Source: Candidatus Omnitrophota bacterium (GTDB lineage: Bacteria > Ratteibacteria > UBA8468 > B48-G9 > DTJG01). Taken from it: 43,772 nt of DNA. The translations under genes and the position numbers were made by a program. This document shows, piece by piece, positions 17,026-26,468 of this stretch (its first letter is position 1; every line of letters begins with the position of its first letter). Under the pieces are notes generated by a model. The model was not told where the DNA came from, ran no database searches, and was given only the letters and a program-made list of their open reading frames with translations. The DNA lies in assembly GCA_023819255.1 (NCBI GenBank), contig JAMWBU010000014.1, positions 1 through 43,772 on the forward strand. Direction: 5' to 3'.

Positions 17026-17332
17026 GTCTGAATTAAAACCCAACAAAGAGATTCCTGAATTCTTTCCTGGAGATGAACTGGAAGTTCACATAAAGGTTCA
17101 GGAGGGAGAAAAAACTCGCACTCAGGTTTTTACCGGTACCTGCATCGCAAAAAAAGGAACGGGTTTAAGAGAAACATTCACGGTTAGAAAGATTTCCTAT
17201 GGAGAGGGAGTAGAAAGAATTTTTCCTGTCTATTCACCAAATATTGTGCGGATCAAACTGCTTAAGTCCAGAAAAGATAATCGTCTTGCGCCAAGGGCAA
17301 AAATGTATTACCTGAGAAAGAAAAAGACATAA
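17000..17332 (+). CDS. rplS: 50S ribosomal protein L19
   Basis: The 110-residue protein has the L19 pattern: [18 protein letters not shown], then [29 protein letters not shown] and the RAKMYYLR tail. L19 sits at the 30S-50S interface. A strong AAGGAGG precedes the ATG at 17000, within trmD. YraN begins 2 nt after the stop. Confidence 0.97.
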   Translation: MHPKVAAIESELKPNKEIPEFFPGDELEVHIKVQEGEKTRTQVFTGTCIAKKGTGLRETFTVRKISYGEGVERIFPVYSPNIVRIKLLKSRKDNRLAPRAKMYYLRKKKT

Positions 17333-17334
17333 AA

Positions 17335-17685
17335 ATGGGAAGTGCCAGAGAAAAGGGTTCAGAGGGCGAGGAGATTGCGGTACGATTTTTAAAGGCAAAC
17401 GGATATAGAATACTTGACAGGAATTACAGGACAAAATACGGAGAGATTGACATAGTCGCGCAGAAAAAAAAAGTCATTGTTTTTGTCGAAGTAAAAACAA
17501 GATTATCTAATGAATTCGGCTCTCCCGCAGAAGCGGTTGACGAAAGAAAACTTTCCAGAATTGCAAGCGTCGCAAACCAGTATATTCAAAAAGAAAGGTT
17601 GGATGATTTTTCTTTTAGGTTCGAGATTGTTTCAGTAACAAAACAGAATAATAGCTGGCACTGTGAAATAATCCCGGTGGATTGA
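17335..17685 (+). CDS. yraN: YraN family (UPF0102) endonuclease-like protein
   Basis: The 116-residue protein has the UPF0102 fold related to Holliday-junction resolvases: GEEIAVRFLKANGYRILDRNYR, then GEIDIVAQKKKVIVFVEVKTR, which carries the D and E-x-K metal/nuclease residues, and FGSPAEAVDERK. The cellular role is not settled; it often lies next to rnhB, rplS and comM as here. It starts 2 nt after rplS and ends 3 nt before the YifB gene. It contains an in-frame run of nine A at 17464-17472. Confidence 0.93.
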   Translation: MGSAREKGSEGEEIAVRFLKANGYRILDRNYRTKYGEIDIVAQKKKVIVFVEVKTRLSNEFGSPAEAVDERKLSRIASVANQYIQKERLDDFSFRFEIVSVTKQNNSWHCEIIPVD

Positions 17686-17688
17686 TCG

Positions 17689-19203
17689 ATGCTTTCAAAA
17701 GTTCAGTCGGTTGCTGTCTGGGGTATAGAAGGACATCCTGTAAGTGTTGAAGTAGACATTTCCAGAGGCATTCCGGGCATTTCAATTGTTGGACTTCCTG
17801 ACCAGGCAGTCAAAGAAAGCAAGGACAGAATAAAACCAGCCATAAAAAATTCAGGTTTTGACTTTCCCCAATCAAAAATTACGATAAACCTTGCGCCTGC
17901 GGACCTTAAAAAGGAAGGGTCCTGTTTTGATGTGCCTATTGCGCTTGGAATACTCGCGGCAAAACAGATTATTCCAGTCCAGGCTATTGACGATTTCTAC
18001 TTTGTCGGCGAACTTGCTCTTGATGGTTCAGTCAGGCCAGTGAGCGGGGTCCTTCCAATGGCAATCTTTGTGAAAAGCAAAAGAGGTAAGCTTGTAGTTC
18101 CTTTCTCAAATGCTCTTGAGGCTTCAGTTGTCGGCATTGATGTTTATCCAGTTGGCAGCTTGAAGGAATGCGTTGATTTTCTTTCAGGGAAAAAGGAAAT
18201 ACACCCATTCAAATGTGATAGAGAAAAACTTTTTGCGCAATACAGCAAGTATGAAGTTGACTTCAGGGAAGTAAAAGGGCAGTCTTTAGCAAGAAGGGCA
18301 ATAGAGGTTTCTGTCTCAGGTGGGCACAATATCTTAATGATAGGCCCTCCTGGCGCCGGAAAGAGTATGATTGCAAAGAGGATTCCGACCATATTTCCTT
18401 CTCTTGAGATTGAAGAGGCTATAGAAATAACAAAGATCCACAGTGTTGCTGGAACTCTTGACGGCGGCATTGTTTCAGTAAGACCATTCAGACAGCCTCA
18501 TCACACGATTTCTGATATCGCTCTTATTGGCGGTGGAGCAATACCAAAGCCAGGTGAAATATCTCTCGCCCACAATGGCGTTTTGTTTCTTGATGAGATT
18601 CCTGAATTTCACAGGGATGTTCTTGAAGCACTTCGTCAACCAATGGAGGATGGAAAGGTTGTTATTTCAAGGGCAAAAGGAAGGATAGAATTCCCATCGA
18701 GGTTTTTCCTTGTTGCAGCGATGAATCCATGTCCCTGCGGTTATTATGGCGACAGCCGTATGGCCTGCAGATGCACTACGGCGCAGATCATTAAGTACAG
18801 AAAAAAGATATCAGGGCCTCTTCTTGACAGAATAGATATTCATATAGAAGTTTCAGCGCTTGGTTCAAAACAACTTGTGTCAGATCAGATTTGCGAAGAT
18901 TCTGAAAGCATTCGTAAAAGAATTGAAAAATGCAGAAAGATACAGATTGAAAGATTCAAAGGCACTGGTATTTTTTGCAATGGTCATATGAATACGAAAC
19001 AATTGAAACAATTTTGCGTACTTGACGACGGGTGCAAAAGTTTTCTTCAGCGCGCTCTTGAACAGATGCACCTTTCAGCAAGGGGTTATGACAGGGTTAT
19101 CAAGGTTGCAAGAACCATAGCAGACCTTGAAGAATCAGAACAAATTAATTTGAGCCATATTTCAGAGGCGCTGCAATACAGGAGTTTCGACAGGGAACTC
19201 TGA
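17689..19203 (+). CDS. YifB/ComM family Mg-chelatase-like AAA+ ATPase
   Basis: The 504-residue protein has the complete family layout. An N-terminal Lon-protease-like ChlI domain (about 1-165) contains GIPGISIVGLPDQAVKESKDR. Then come the Walker A GPPGAGKSMIAKR, Walker B FLDEIPEFH, sensor and arginine-finger segments, the cysteine-rich NPCPCGYYGD, and LLDRIDIHIEV. ComM helicases of this family extend branch migration during natural transformation and recombination; whether this organism is transformable is unknown. It follows YraN by 3 nt, a common pairing. Confidence 0.93.
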   Translation: MLSKVQSVAVWGIEGHPVSVEVDISRGIPGISIVGLPDQAVKESKDRIKPAIKNSGFDFPQSKITINLAPADLKKEGSCFDVPIALGILAAKQIIPVQAIDDFYFVGELALDGSVRPVSGVLPMAIFVKSKRGKLVVPFSNALEASVVGIDVYPVGSLKECVDFLSGKKEIHPFKCDREKLFAQYSKYEVDFREVKGQSLARRAIEVSVSGGHNILMIGPPGAGKSMIAKRIPTIFPSLEIEEAIEITKIHSVAGTLDGGIVSVRPFRQPHHTISDIALIGGGAIPKPGEISLAHNGVLFLDEIPEFHRDVLEALRQPMEDGKVVISRAKGRIEFPSRFFLVAAMNPCPCGYYGDSRMACRCTTAQIIKYRKKISGPLLDRIDIHIEVSALGSKQLVSDQICEDSESIRKRIEKCRKIQIERFKGTGIFCNGHMNTKQLKQFCVLDDGCKSFLQRALEQMHLSARGYDRVIKVARTIADLEESEQINLSHISEALQYRSFDREL

Positions 19204-19216
19204 TAGGAAAAAGTTT

Positions 19217-20323
19217 ATGGAAAACAGGATTAAACCAGGAGAAATCGTACTTCAACTTGATCCAACTCCAGAAAATTCAAGGCATAGTGAGGGTAGTTTT
19301 ATTACTTTGAAGTCGGGAAGAATTATTTTTGCCTGGTCAAGATTTACCTCTTCCCATTCTGATTTTGGCGAGGCAGTAGTTGCTGCAAGATATTCTGACG
19401 ATGGTGGAAAAACATGGTCGGACCAAGATAGTATTCTGATACAGAAAGAAGGAACAACAAATGTGATGAGTGTGTCCTTATTAAGAATTCAGAATGGCAA
19501 GATAGCAATTCTTTACCTTCGCAAGGATGGAAGAAAATCCTGTATGCCGTATTTCCGCACAAGCGATGATGAACTTGAAACCCTTTCTGAACCTGTTTCA
19601 ATAGCGTGTGAGCCTGGCTATTATGTTGTAAATAATGACAGAATGATTCAGCTGAAATGTGGCCGCATTATTTTTCCTGCCGCGCTTCACAGATACAGGG
19701 GACCATCTGCTGTTATGCCGGGCGAAGAACCAAAAAGTTTCCTTGCTTCTCCTGGAATAATTCTTTTCTTTTTCAGCGATGATGGCGGCACCCGATGGTG
19801 TGAGTCCCTTACAAATTATTACAGGTGTTTTCCTTCAGGCCATGGACTACAGGAACCAGGAGTCATTGAGTTGAAGGACAAAAGATTATGGTCCTGGACA
19901 AGGCCTGGTGCAGAAGGAAGGCAGTGGGAGTCATTCAGCGACGATCTTGGCCAGACCTGGATTGAACCTGTGCCGTCTCAGTTTGTGACGCCCAGCAGTC
20001 CAATGCAGATTAAGAGGATTCCGCCAACAGGAGATCTTTTTGCGGTATGGAATGATCACAGCAGGATATTTGAAACAAAAAAGCCAGAGCCGATTTCCTG
20101 GGGAAGAACGCCCCTTGTTTGCGCAATAAGCCAGGATGAAGGAAAAACATGGAAGCATCATAAGCTTCTTGAAGATTCTCCGGAGCATGGTTTTTGTTAT
20201 CCTGCGATTCATTTTACAGACGATGCCGTACTGATTTCGTACTGCGCGGGAGGCGCAACAAGCAAAATTCCACTTGATACATTGAGAATTCGCAGGATTC
20301 TGATCAAAGAGCTTTATGAGTGA
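19217..20323 (+). CDS. BNR-repeat sialidase/neuraminidase-like glycosidase
   Basis: The 368-residue protein is a six-bladed beta-propeller with Asp boxes: SDDGGKTWSDQD, SDDGGTRW, FSDDLGQTW and SQDEGKTW. The first strand SEGSFITLKSGRIIFAWSRF is typical of the exo-alpha-sialidase-like family that is abundant in PVC bacteria. The arginine triad of true sialidases cannot be confirmed by eye. No signal peptide is seen, so it would be cytosolic. The start is supported by AGGA about 10 nt upstream. The last codons overlap the DUF72 remnant by 8 nt, showing an original two-gene unit. Confidence 0.82.
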   Translation: MENRIKPGEIVLQLDPTPENSRHSEGSFITLKSGRIIFAWSRFTSSHSDFGEAVVAARYSDDGGKTWSDQDSILIQKEGTTNVMSVSLLRIQNGKIAILYLRKDGRKSCMPYFRTSDDELETLSEPVSIACEPGYYVVNNDRMIQLKCGRIIFPAALHRYRGPSAVMPGEEPKSFLASPGIILFFFSDDGGTRWCESLTNYYRCFPSGHGLQEPGVIELKDKRLWSWTRPGAEGRQWESFSDDLGQTWIEPVPSQFVTPSSPMQIKRIPPTGDLFAVWNDHSRIFETKKPEPISWGRTPLVCAISQDEGKTWKHHKLLEDSPEHGFCYPAIHFTDDAVLISYCAGGATSKIPLDTLRIRRILIKELYE

Positions 20324-20534
20324 AGGTAAAGTTTACATTGGCACCAGCGGCTGGAATTATCGCTTGTGGCAGAAGATATTCTATCCTGAGGACCTTTCTT
20401 CAAGAGATTATCTTAAGTTTTATTCACAGAATTTCAAAACAGTGGAAGTAAATTCTTCCTTTTATCAGTTTCCGAGAAATTCAACATACAGAAGCTGGTA
20501 TTCTCAGGTACCGGATGATTTTGTTTTTTTCTAA
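20316..20534 (+). pseudogene. DUF72 protein, truncated after ~70 residues
   Basis: The first 72 codons match the N-terminus of DUF72 (YecE-like) proteins closely: YIGTSGWNYRLW, FYPEDLSSRDYLKFY and TVEVNSSFYQFPRNSTY, ending PDDFVFF. Full family members have about 230-260 residues and continue FVFSxK. Here coding stops at the T7 run at 20524-20530, exactly where the stop codon of the convergent large gene begins at 20531. No other piece of DUF72 is found in the window. This is a rearrangement breakpoint rather than a point mutation. Confidence 0.85.
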
Positions 20535-23500
20535 AATGATTTGTCGTACTCCAGAATATATTCGGTTGTCCATGTTGTGGCAAGATGCGGGTCGTTTTGC
20601 AAGTACGGGGATTGATAAATCCATTCAAGCGTTGCAAGAGAACCTGACCTCCATAAAAAGAGTTCACATACCCTTGAATCAAAGGTTGCCTTAACAATTT
20701 CACCAGTTATCTTATTTCTTAAAGCACACCAGTTGCCATCAAAGCTCTTAATCTGTGAAACCTCTTTTTTTAGAAAAGGTTCGCTGTCAGGAAAAATTGC
20801 GTTTGCTCTAACATACATGGTTGAAAAATCTTTGAAATTATCGTCCTTAATGATTTTTTCGCTGTCAGGAATTAGATACTCGATGCTATTTGAATATGGT
20901 GTTCCCTTGGACTCTGATGTTTTAATTCCTGCGTTGACAATATGGTGCGAACGATAGGCAAATGGTCGAAATCCAATGCCTTGAACTATTGTGATGTTAA
21001 CTGAAATTTTTGGGTTATTTTTCTCCACAATGTATGTTTTCTTGATCACAAGCCCTGAAAATGGTTCTTCCCTTACATTATATGAAAAAGATATCTTTAC
21101 CGCATTCTGAGTAAACTCTACGCCGGACAGATCAATCTTTTTATCAGTGAGCCACATTGTTATCGGATACACAAAGACATCCCGGCAAATGGCAGATCCT
21201 ATTTGAATCCATTCGTCTTTATTTTTCTTTTCCCATCTTACGACACCTGAATCATTTGTATCTATCAACAATCTTTGAGCCGGGGTTTCTATCGCATAAA
21301 AGTCTTTACCCTCGATCTTTTTTAATCCAGCAGACATATCATAGTGAGATTTCCACTCCATTTTCGATGAATAAAAAGATTGTTTTATTCTTTCTTCTTC
21401 AGAGATTGAATTTGTGTTGTATTTGATTATTGCGCTTTTCGAAAGGTTTTTTGGAATTATCTCAACCAACACATCTGAAAGGGGTTCTATCTTGACTGCT
21501 AAACCTTTTTCCAGTTCTTTTTCTGTAAAAGTCTTTTTTGCTCCATCAACCGACCAGAGAAGGCCATCTATGGCATTGACTACTGAATAATTTCCTTTTT
21601 TTGGCTGTTTTACAGAAATACGCGCGTAACAGGATTCGTTTGGATTATTGTTAACAAGCAAAACACAGTATTTATTTGCTAATTTCCTGACTATGCTATA
21701 CAGATATCCTTCTGCTCCAAATCCGCCAGTAACATTAACCTCATCTTCTACAATCTGTCCTTTGACAATATACGGCTCAATTTTAGCAAGTTTTTTCATT
21801 GCTTCCTTGATGTTTATCATCATTGCGCCATCTGTCATATTCAGGCCTGTCCAGTAACAGATTCTTTTACAACCCAGCATTCCGCAGGCAAGAGTTTGAA
21901 TTCCAACGCGAGATGGCGTCATCAGTTTATTGTAATTACCTATGATGGGAATTACTTCTTTTTTCAATTCTCTTACTGAACGTTCAACTCTCTGGAAGAA
22001 ATCAAGTCCGTCTTCGTAACACATTGGATAATGTATATCTATGAAATCATCGTAAAATCTCAAATCAATACCGTATTCTTTGAAATACTGTTGGTCCGCT
22101 GTTTTTTCAGGCATTGGCATTGAGGCAAGCAGAAATTTACCTTCAGGGTTGATTGAATGAAAAGCCTTAGACATCGCTAAAACTTCCTGCGATCTCTGCC
22201 AGCAACGAAATTTTACCCATTCATTCTGATATTTAGTAAGAATTGTTTTCGGATCCAGGTTTTCATCCTTGATGTTTGAAAAACTGGCGAAATTTTTTAC
22301 GCATACCGGACAAAAACATGTTTTTGTTACCCATCCCTCAATTGGCGCGTATGGCTCATAATCTATAACCCCCCATACATTTTTGTCTTTTATTGATGGA
22401 TCTTTTTCCAGGAAACGTTCAAGGTTTCTTTTATAGATTTTTTCGCCCATTTCAGCCATTGCTGACGAACAAAAATATCTTTCCCATACAACACCTGCTG
22501 CGGTTATGGCAAATGGTGGCTTTTGTTCTCCTGGTTCTGCCTTATATACCTCTGGATAATATGTAAAAACGCTTGTAAGGTCTCTTATTATCTGCCAGTT
22601 AATTCCACTGGCGTAAGGAAGCCTGTCGCCTCCGCAAAATCCAGTGTTTTTCCAGCTTTCAAGCATTGCTAAAGGTAATTTTCCGGAATCTCGGTTTAAG
22701 TCAATTCTTGCAAGTGGATAAGAATACCAGGTGAAAAGACCAATACTTTCAGGTAGTTTCAAATCTTTTACTTCTGGCAGAACTACTATGGGGACAGACA
22801 AGTCTGCGAGAATTTCTTGAGTATCTCCTGTAATTTTAATATTTATATAGAAATTTTCAGGCGCATTTTTCCCGGCTCGCAAAAAGATGCTATTTCCCCA
22901 TGCAGGCCATGAAATTCCATCTGGCACATTTATTGTAAACTGCTGTTTTCCTTCTGTGACTTTTGTTTCAACGGGTTTTAGAAAAATACATTTTCCATCA
23001 GATATTTTATAAAGATACACCTCTATTTCAACATCTTCAGGTACATCTATTTTTAATGTGCATGGCTTTCTATACAAGAATTCGTTTGAATGAAAGGCTA
23101 AGTATCCTGCGGTATTTCGTTCGATGTAGTATGGCTGGTCTTTTTCTTTCCAGGTAAGTGTTCCAGAAAGTCCTGACTTTAAAAATGCGCGGTTATAAGG
23201 AGCTTCTATTGAAGTTTTTTTTTCTCCGGCTCTGCTTCAGTTAAACATGGATTTCTGAACCACGCCTTTCCCGCGCCGCCTTTAACCCCATATACAGCCA
23301 GAATTATTCTTATTCCTTTTATTTCGGATGGATTTTCTGGTGAGATGATTTGTTCTTTCTTTTCCCAGTCCTTTGTCCCTGAGAGTTTTGTCAGGAATCT
23401 TTCTTTTGTAATCTCTTTTCCATTCGCATCTGTCCAGTAGTAATAAACCGCTGCGTTTTTTGATATGTTTTCGGCCTTTATCTCCACGGATAGTTTGTAG

Positions 23501-23769
23501 GTTTTGAAGCCATCGATTCTTACAAAGTTGGATATGGAAGGAACATACTTATCTGTATCTTCTGAAATTTCAACAATATTTGTTTCAGTATCTGGAATGA
23601 CGCGAATCACAGTTCTGTCAAGAAACCAGCTCCATCCATCAGGAATATTATTATTTGAACTGCGCAGTTGATAATTCTGAATGAGATTCCGGATATCTTC
23701 TGATTTCAATAGAGGCAAAAATACTGTCATCATTCCTGTTATAATAAGACCGCATAAGACTTTATTCAT
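20531..23769 (-). CDS. Large secreted glycoside-hydrolase-like protein, split by a frameshift at an A9 run
   Basis: Two minus-strand frames make one gene. The 5' part (23769-23206) has a signal peptide (about 1-23) and a CBM-like jelly-roll domain ending CLTEAEPEKKK. At the run of nine A (plus-strand T9 at 23215-23223) the zero frame stops after two more codons. Reading one extra A continues T-S-I-E-A-P-Y-N-R and stays open, joining without a gap the 848-codon frame that ends at 20531. The long part has a beta-sandwich and then a TIM-barrel-like region with DYEPYAPIEG, CFCPVC and FIDIHYPMCYEDG, followed by C-terminal beta domains. The combined product would be about 1,080 residues. It probably cleaves or binds glycans in the periplasm or outside; the family was not recognised. 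An AGGGAG box precedes the ATG. Confidence 0.72.
23215..23223 (-). other. Slippery A9 tract (A-AAA-AAA) at the frame junction
   Basis: In the minus-strand zero frame the codons are GAG AAA AAA AAA CTT CAA TAG. The tract contains the A-AAA-AAA heptamer known for -1 ribosomal slippage and is long enough for transcriptional slippage. One extra A, or a -1 shift, opens the rest of the gene. Confidence 0.7.
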
Positions 23770-23854
23770 TTTTCTCCCTTTTCTATCTAAACTTTATATG
23801 TTCAATATAGAGTTGGCTTCGATGTCAGCATTTAAGAATTTCTTTGCGCATTTT

Positions 23855-23863
23855 ATTATATCA
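23855..23863 (-). promoter_or_regulatory. Extended -10 promoter of the large secreted protein gene
   Basis: On the minus strand the 9-mer TGATATAAT (23863-23855) is an extended -10 element (TG-n-TATAAT), about 86 bp before the ATG. No good -35 is present. The same 9-mer occurs before two other genes in this window. Confidence 0.5.
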
Positions 23864-23889
23864 CAATCGTTATTCAACCACCTGAATCA

Positions 23890-25131
23890 TCAGATTCTGG
23901 TTTTTAATTTTTTAAAATTTTCAATAATCAAGGAATAACCTTCTGGACCTATTTTTGACCAGGGCCCGCATTCTACCTCGTATATCTGTGTTTTCCATGC
24001 CTGGTCTGTAGCGATATATCCAAGATAACCATTTGCATAACCGACAGGAATTCCCAGAAATGGTTCGCTCATTTTCTTAATCTCTTTACCCAGTTTGCAG
24101 AAAGGTTCTCCGGGAATGCCCACCAGAATTACATTACCTGCTTTTATAATCTGGATTTCTCCTTCGAAAGGTTTATTGCCTTCTTTAACTCTCCATAAAA
24201 CTTCTTCTGCATAGCCATCGCCATGTCTTGCCTTTTTTTCAAGAACCTTTATTTCTTCTTTATCCGGCAACCTTCGAGAAGGAAACAAAACCTTTTTTGA
24301 AATAACTTTCACATCAACAGGCTGTAAGACATAGCCGGTTAGTTGCATCTGATAAAATGTTTTAATTACTTCGCCAGCCAAAGCCATTGCTGTAAAATAA
24401 ACATCAGAAAAAGAACCTGTGGCATTTTTAACAGGATTAATATCCCCGCAGGCGGCCTGAAGAAAAATGCAACCTGTTGTTCTATCTATTATCTCGGGAA
24501 TTTTCTTACACAAAACTCCAACAAAATCCGCTGAAACCATATCCTGCGCCTGAACAATAACCGGATGACAGGGGAAATTTACTATAAATATTTTCCTTTC
24601 ATCCTCTGATTGAAAAACCAGAAGTATCAGTTCATTATCAAGACAATCATCTCTTGTTCTATTACGGGAAATCTTTTCCACCCTGCCCTTACTTGCCATC
24701 AAACATGCAGGAAAAGCATCTTTGACCGCTATTTCGGCTGAAGAAGAAATTTTTTCGAGAAGGTTTTGTAAATATTGCTTTGCGCCTGGATGTTTTCTTA
24801 AAGGTCTGAAATCAAGGGTTTCTGGCGCAGAATGGATATGGTTTGCAGTAACCATAATATTTTTTTCTTTCACGCCGGTTGCCATCGAGATTTTTTTTCT
24901 CATCTTACTGATAAAATTTTTTTCTGGACATAGAGAATTAGAAAACCCTATGGCATCAGCACATACTATGATTGCTTTTGTATCTCCGTCAGAGATATAA
25001 AGAGTTCTGACATAAAGAGGGTCATGAATACCTTTGAAGAAATTATGCCTTTTTGGATAAAATCCGAGATAGGGTATATTCAAAGGAGGCGTAATATCAA
25101 CTTGCCCAAACCCGGCAATAATTTTTTTCAT
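23890..25131 (-). CDS. Neutral/alkaline ceramidase N-terminal domain-like protein
   Basis: The 413-residue protein starts AGFGQVDITPPLNIPYLGFY, the typical opening of the Ceramidase_alk superfamily. It has the metal motif ANHIHSAPE (two His), NFPCHPVIV, and the QAACGDINP segment that bears the nucleophile region. It is shorter than true neutral ceramidases (about 650-780) because the C-terminal immunoglobulin-like domain is missing. No signal peptide is present. Such short, single-domain members are multiplied in PVC and related genomes and may be general amidases or deacylases. It overlaps the DegT gene by 4 nt (ATGA), so the two are coupled. Confidence 0.82.
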   Translation of the reverse strand: MKKIIAGFGQVDITPPLNIPYLGFYPKRHNFFKGIHDPLYVRTLYISDGDTKAIIVCADAIGFSNSLCPEKNFISKMRKKISMATGVKEKNIMVTANHIHSAPETLDFRPLRKHPGAKQYLQNLLEKISSSAEIAVKDAFPACLMASKGRVEKISRNRTRDDCLDNELILLVFQSEDERKIFIVNFPCHPVIVQAQDMVSADFVGVLCKKIPEIIDRTTGCIFLQAACGDINPVKNATGSFSDVYFTAMALAGEVIKTFYQMQLTGYVLQPVDVKVISKKVLFPSRRLPDKEEIKVLEKKARHGDGYAEEVLWRVKEGNKPFEGEIQIIKAGNVILVGIPGEPFCKLGKEIKKMSEPFLGIPVGYANGYLGYIATDQAWKTQIYEVECGPWSKIGPEGYSLIIENFKKLKTRI

Positions 25132-26351
25132 AACAGGTTTTCAGCGACTTTTCTTATGGCCTTACTTATATCTTCTATATCTTTCTCAGAAAAATTCTCG
25201 TGTATTGGAATTGTGATTAACCTGGGTAGCATTTTTTCTGTTACAGGACAATCACCCTGTTTATATTGAATTTTTTTACTGTACCTGTGGCAATCAAAAG
25301 GACAGTGAGAATTTCCATAGGTTTTTTTGTTCCAGAGAGATTCTGCGCACAAAAATATTGGTTTTCCTATATAACCTACATAACAGGGGATTCCTTCGGC
25401 ATTAAGGGCTTTATTGAATCTTATCGGATCATAATCCAGTATTCTTAAGGGATAGGTCCAGTAAGAATGTTTTGCGCCAGGAGTAACTGCTGCCGGACAT
25501 ATCCCTTTGATGTCCTTTATCTTCTCTGTAAGCAAATCTCCAAGTAATCTTCTTTTTTCAACAATCTTTTTTACTTTTTTCAATTGAGCAAGAGCAACTG
25601 CTCCAGTCAATTCATTCATTCTATAATTTGGAGCCAGAAAAAGATATGCCCTTGGTCCAAATCCTGCTCTTGCCCAGCCCTTATCAGCAAAAAACGACAT
25701 TCTTTCTGCAAAATCTTTATTGTTTGTTATGGTGATGCCACCGTCTCCGGTTGTCAGGTGTTTGCTCTGTTGCATAGAAAAACACCCAATATCTCCAATT
25801 GTGCCAGCAAATTTTCCTTTATATGGGGTAAAATACGCCTGACAGCAATCTTCAATAACAAGAAGTTGATGTTTTCTTGCGATTTTCATAATTTTGTCCA
25901 TATCACAAGGATTGCCAAAGAGGTGGACAGGTATAATTGCCTTTGTTCTTTTTGTGATTTTTCTCTCAATGTCCGCCGGGTCGATATTGTAGGTTTCTGG
26001 ATTAATATCAGCAAATACAGGAATTGCGTTTTGATAAAGAATTCCAATAATTGTTCCCAGGTCAGTTACAGGAGATGTGATAATTTCATCGCCAGGGTCT
26101 GGATTCAAAGCTCCAATAGCGATATGCAGGGCGGCTGTTCCAGAGGTAGAAGCGACCGCATACTTAACATTGTAAAGCTGGGCAAATCTTTTTTCCAGTT
26201 TCAGAACCTTATTTCCGCCATATCGAAAAAGGCATTGAGATTTCAACGCGCTTATCACTTCATTAATCTCCTGTTTTCCATATGGCTTTCGCATTGGAAA
26301 TGGCTTTTCTCTTACTGGTTTTCCGCCATTGATAGCTAATTTTTCTTGCAA
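25128..26351 (-). CDS. DegT/DnrJ/EryC1/StrS-family PLP aminotransferase
   Basis: The protein has about 407 residues. It begins LQEKLAINGGKPVR, the common start of this family, then SGTAALHIAIGAL, PVHLFGNPCDMD, EDCCQAYF with the cofactor Asp, and MQQSKHLTTGDGG with the PLP lysine. Members form amino sugars from keto-sugar nucleotides or make scyllo-inosamine-type cyclitols. The open frame reaches an ATG at 26375, but that ATG abuts a good -10 element. The TTG at 26351 has AAGGAG spaced by 6 nt and is preferred. Its coupling to the ceramidase-like amidohydrolase suggests handling of an amino-sugar or aminocyclitol amide; this is inference. Confidence 0.88.
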   Translation of the reverse strand: MQEKLAINGGKPVREKPFPMRKPYGKQEINEVISALKSQCLFRYGGNKVLKLEKRFAQLYNVKYAVASTSGTAALHIAIGALNPDPGDEIITSPVTDLGTIIGILYQNAIPVFADINPETYNIDPADIERKITKRTKAIIPVHLFGNPCDMDKIMKIARKHQLLVIEDCCQAYFTPYKGKFAGTIGDIGCFSMQQSKHLTTGDGGITITNNKDFAERMSFFADKGWARAGFGPRAYLFLAPNYRMNELTGAVALAQLKKVKKIVEKRRLLGDLLTEKIKDIKGICPAAVTPGAKHSYWTYPLRILDYDPIRFNKALNAEGIPCYVGYIGKPIFLCAESLWNKKTYGNSHCPFDCHRYSKKIQYKQGDCPVTEKMLPRLITIPIHENFSEKDIEDISKAIRKVAENLL

Positions 26352-26375
26352 TTCAGTCTCCTTTTCAGACGGCAT

Positions 26376-26384
26376 ATTTTAGCA
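26376..26384 (-). promoter_or_regulatory. Extended -10 promoter of the DegT-ceramidase unit
   Basis: On the minus strand TGC-TAAAAT (26384-26376) is an extended -10. Transcription would begin near 26369, which leaves a short leader containing AAGGAG (26363-26358) and the TTG start at 26351. Confidence 0.5.
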
Positions 26385-26423
26385 TAATACTCGATTTCAA
26401 CATACAGAAATAAAAGCCGTAGA

Positions 26424-26432
26424 TGATATAAT
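26424..26432 (+). promoter_or_regulatory. Extended -10 promoter of the papain-like protease gene
   Basis: TGATATAAT is a perfect extended -10. The predicted start is near 26440, followed by AAGGAGG at about 26458 and the ATG at 26469. It is divergent from, and about 40 bp away from, the DegT promoter. Confidence 0.55.
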
Positions 26433-26468
26433 GATATTTGGGAAAAGAATCTAAAGCAAGGAGGAAAA

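Noticed and set aside
17464-17472. A9 run in yraN as another slippage site
   Set aside because: The frame is intact on both sides.
25584-26339. Plus-strand 251-codon frame
   Set aside because: It lies opposite the DegT aminotransferase active-site region, which is clearly the coding strand.
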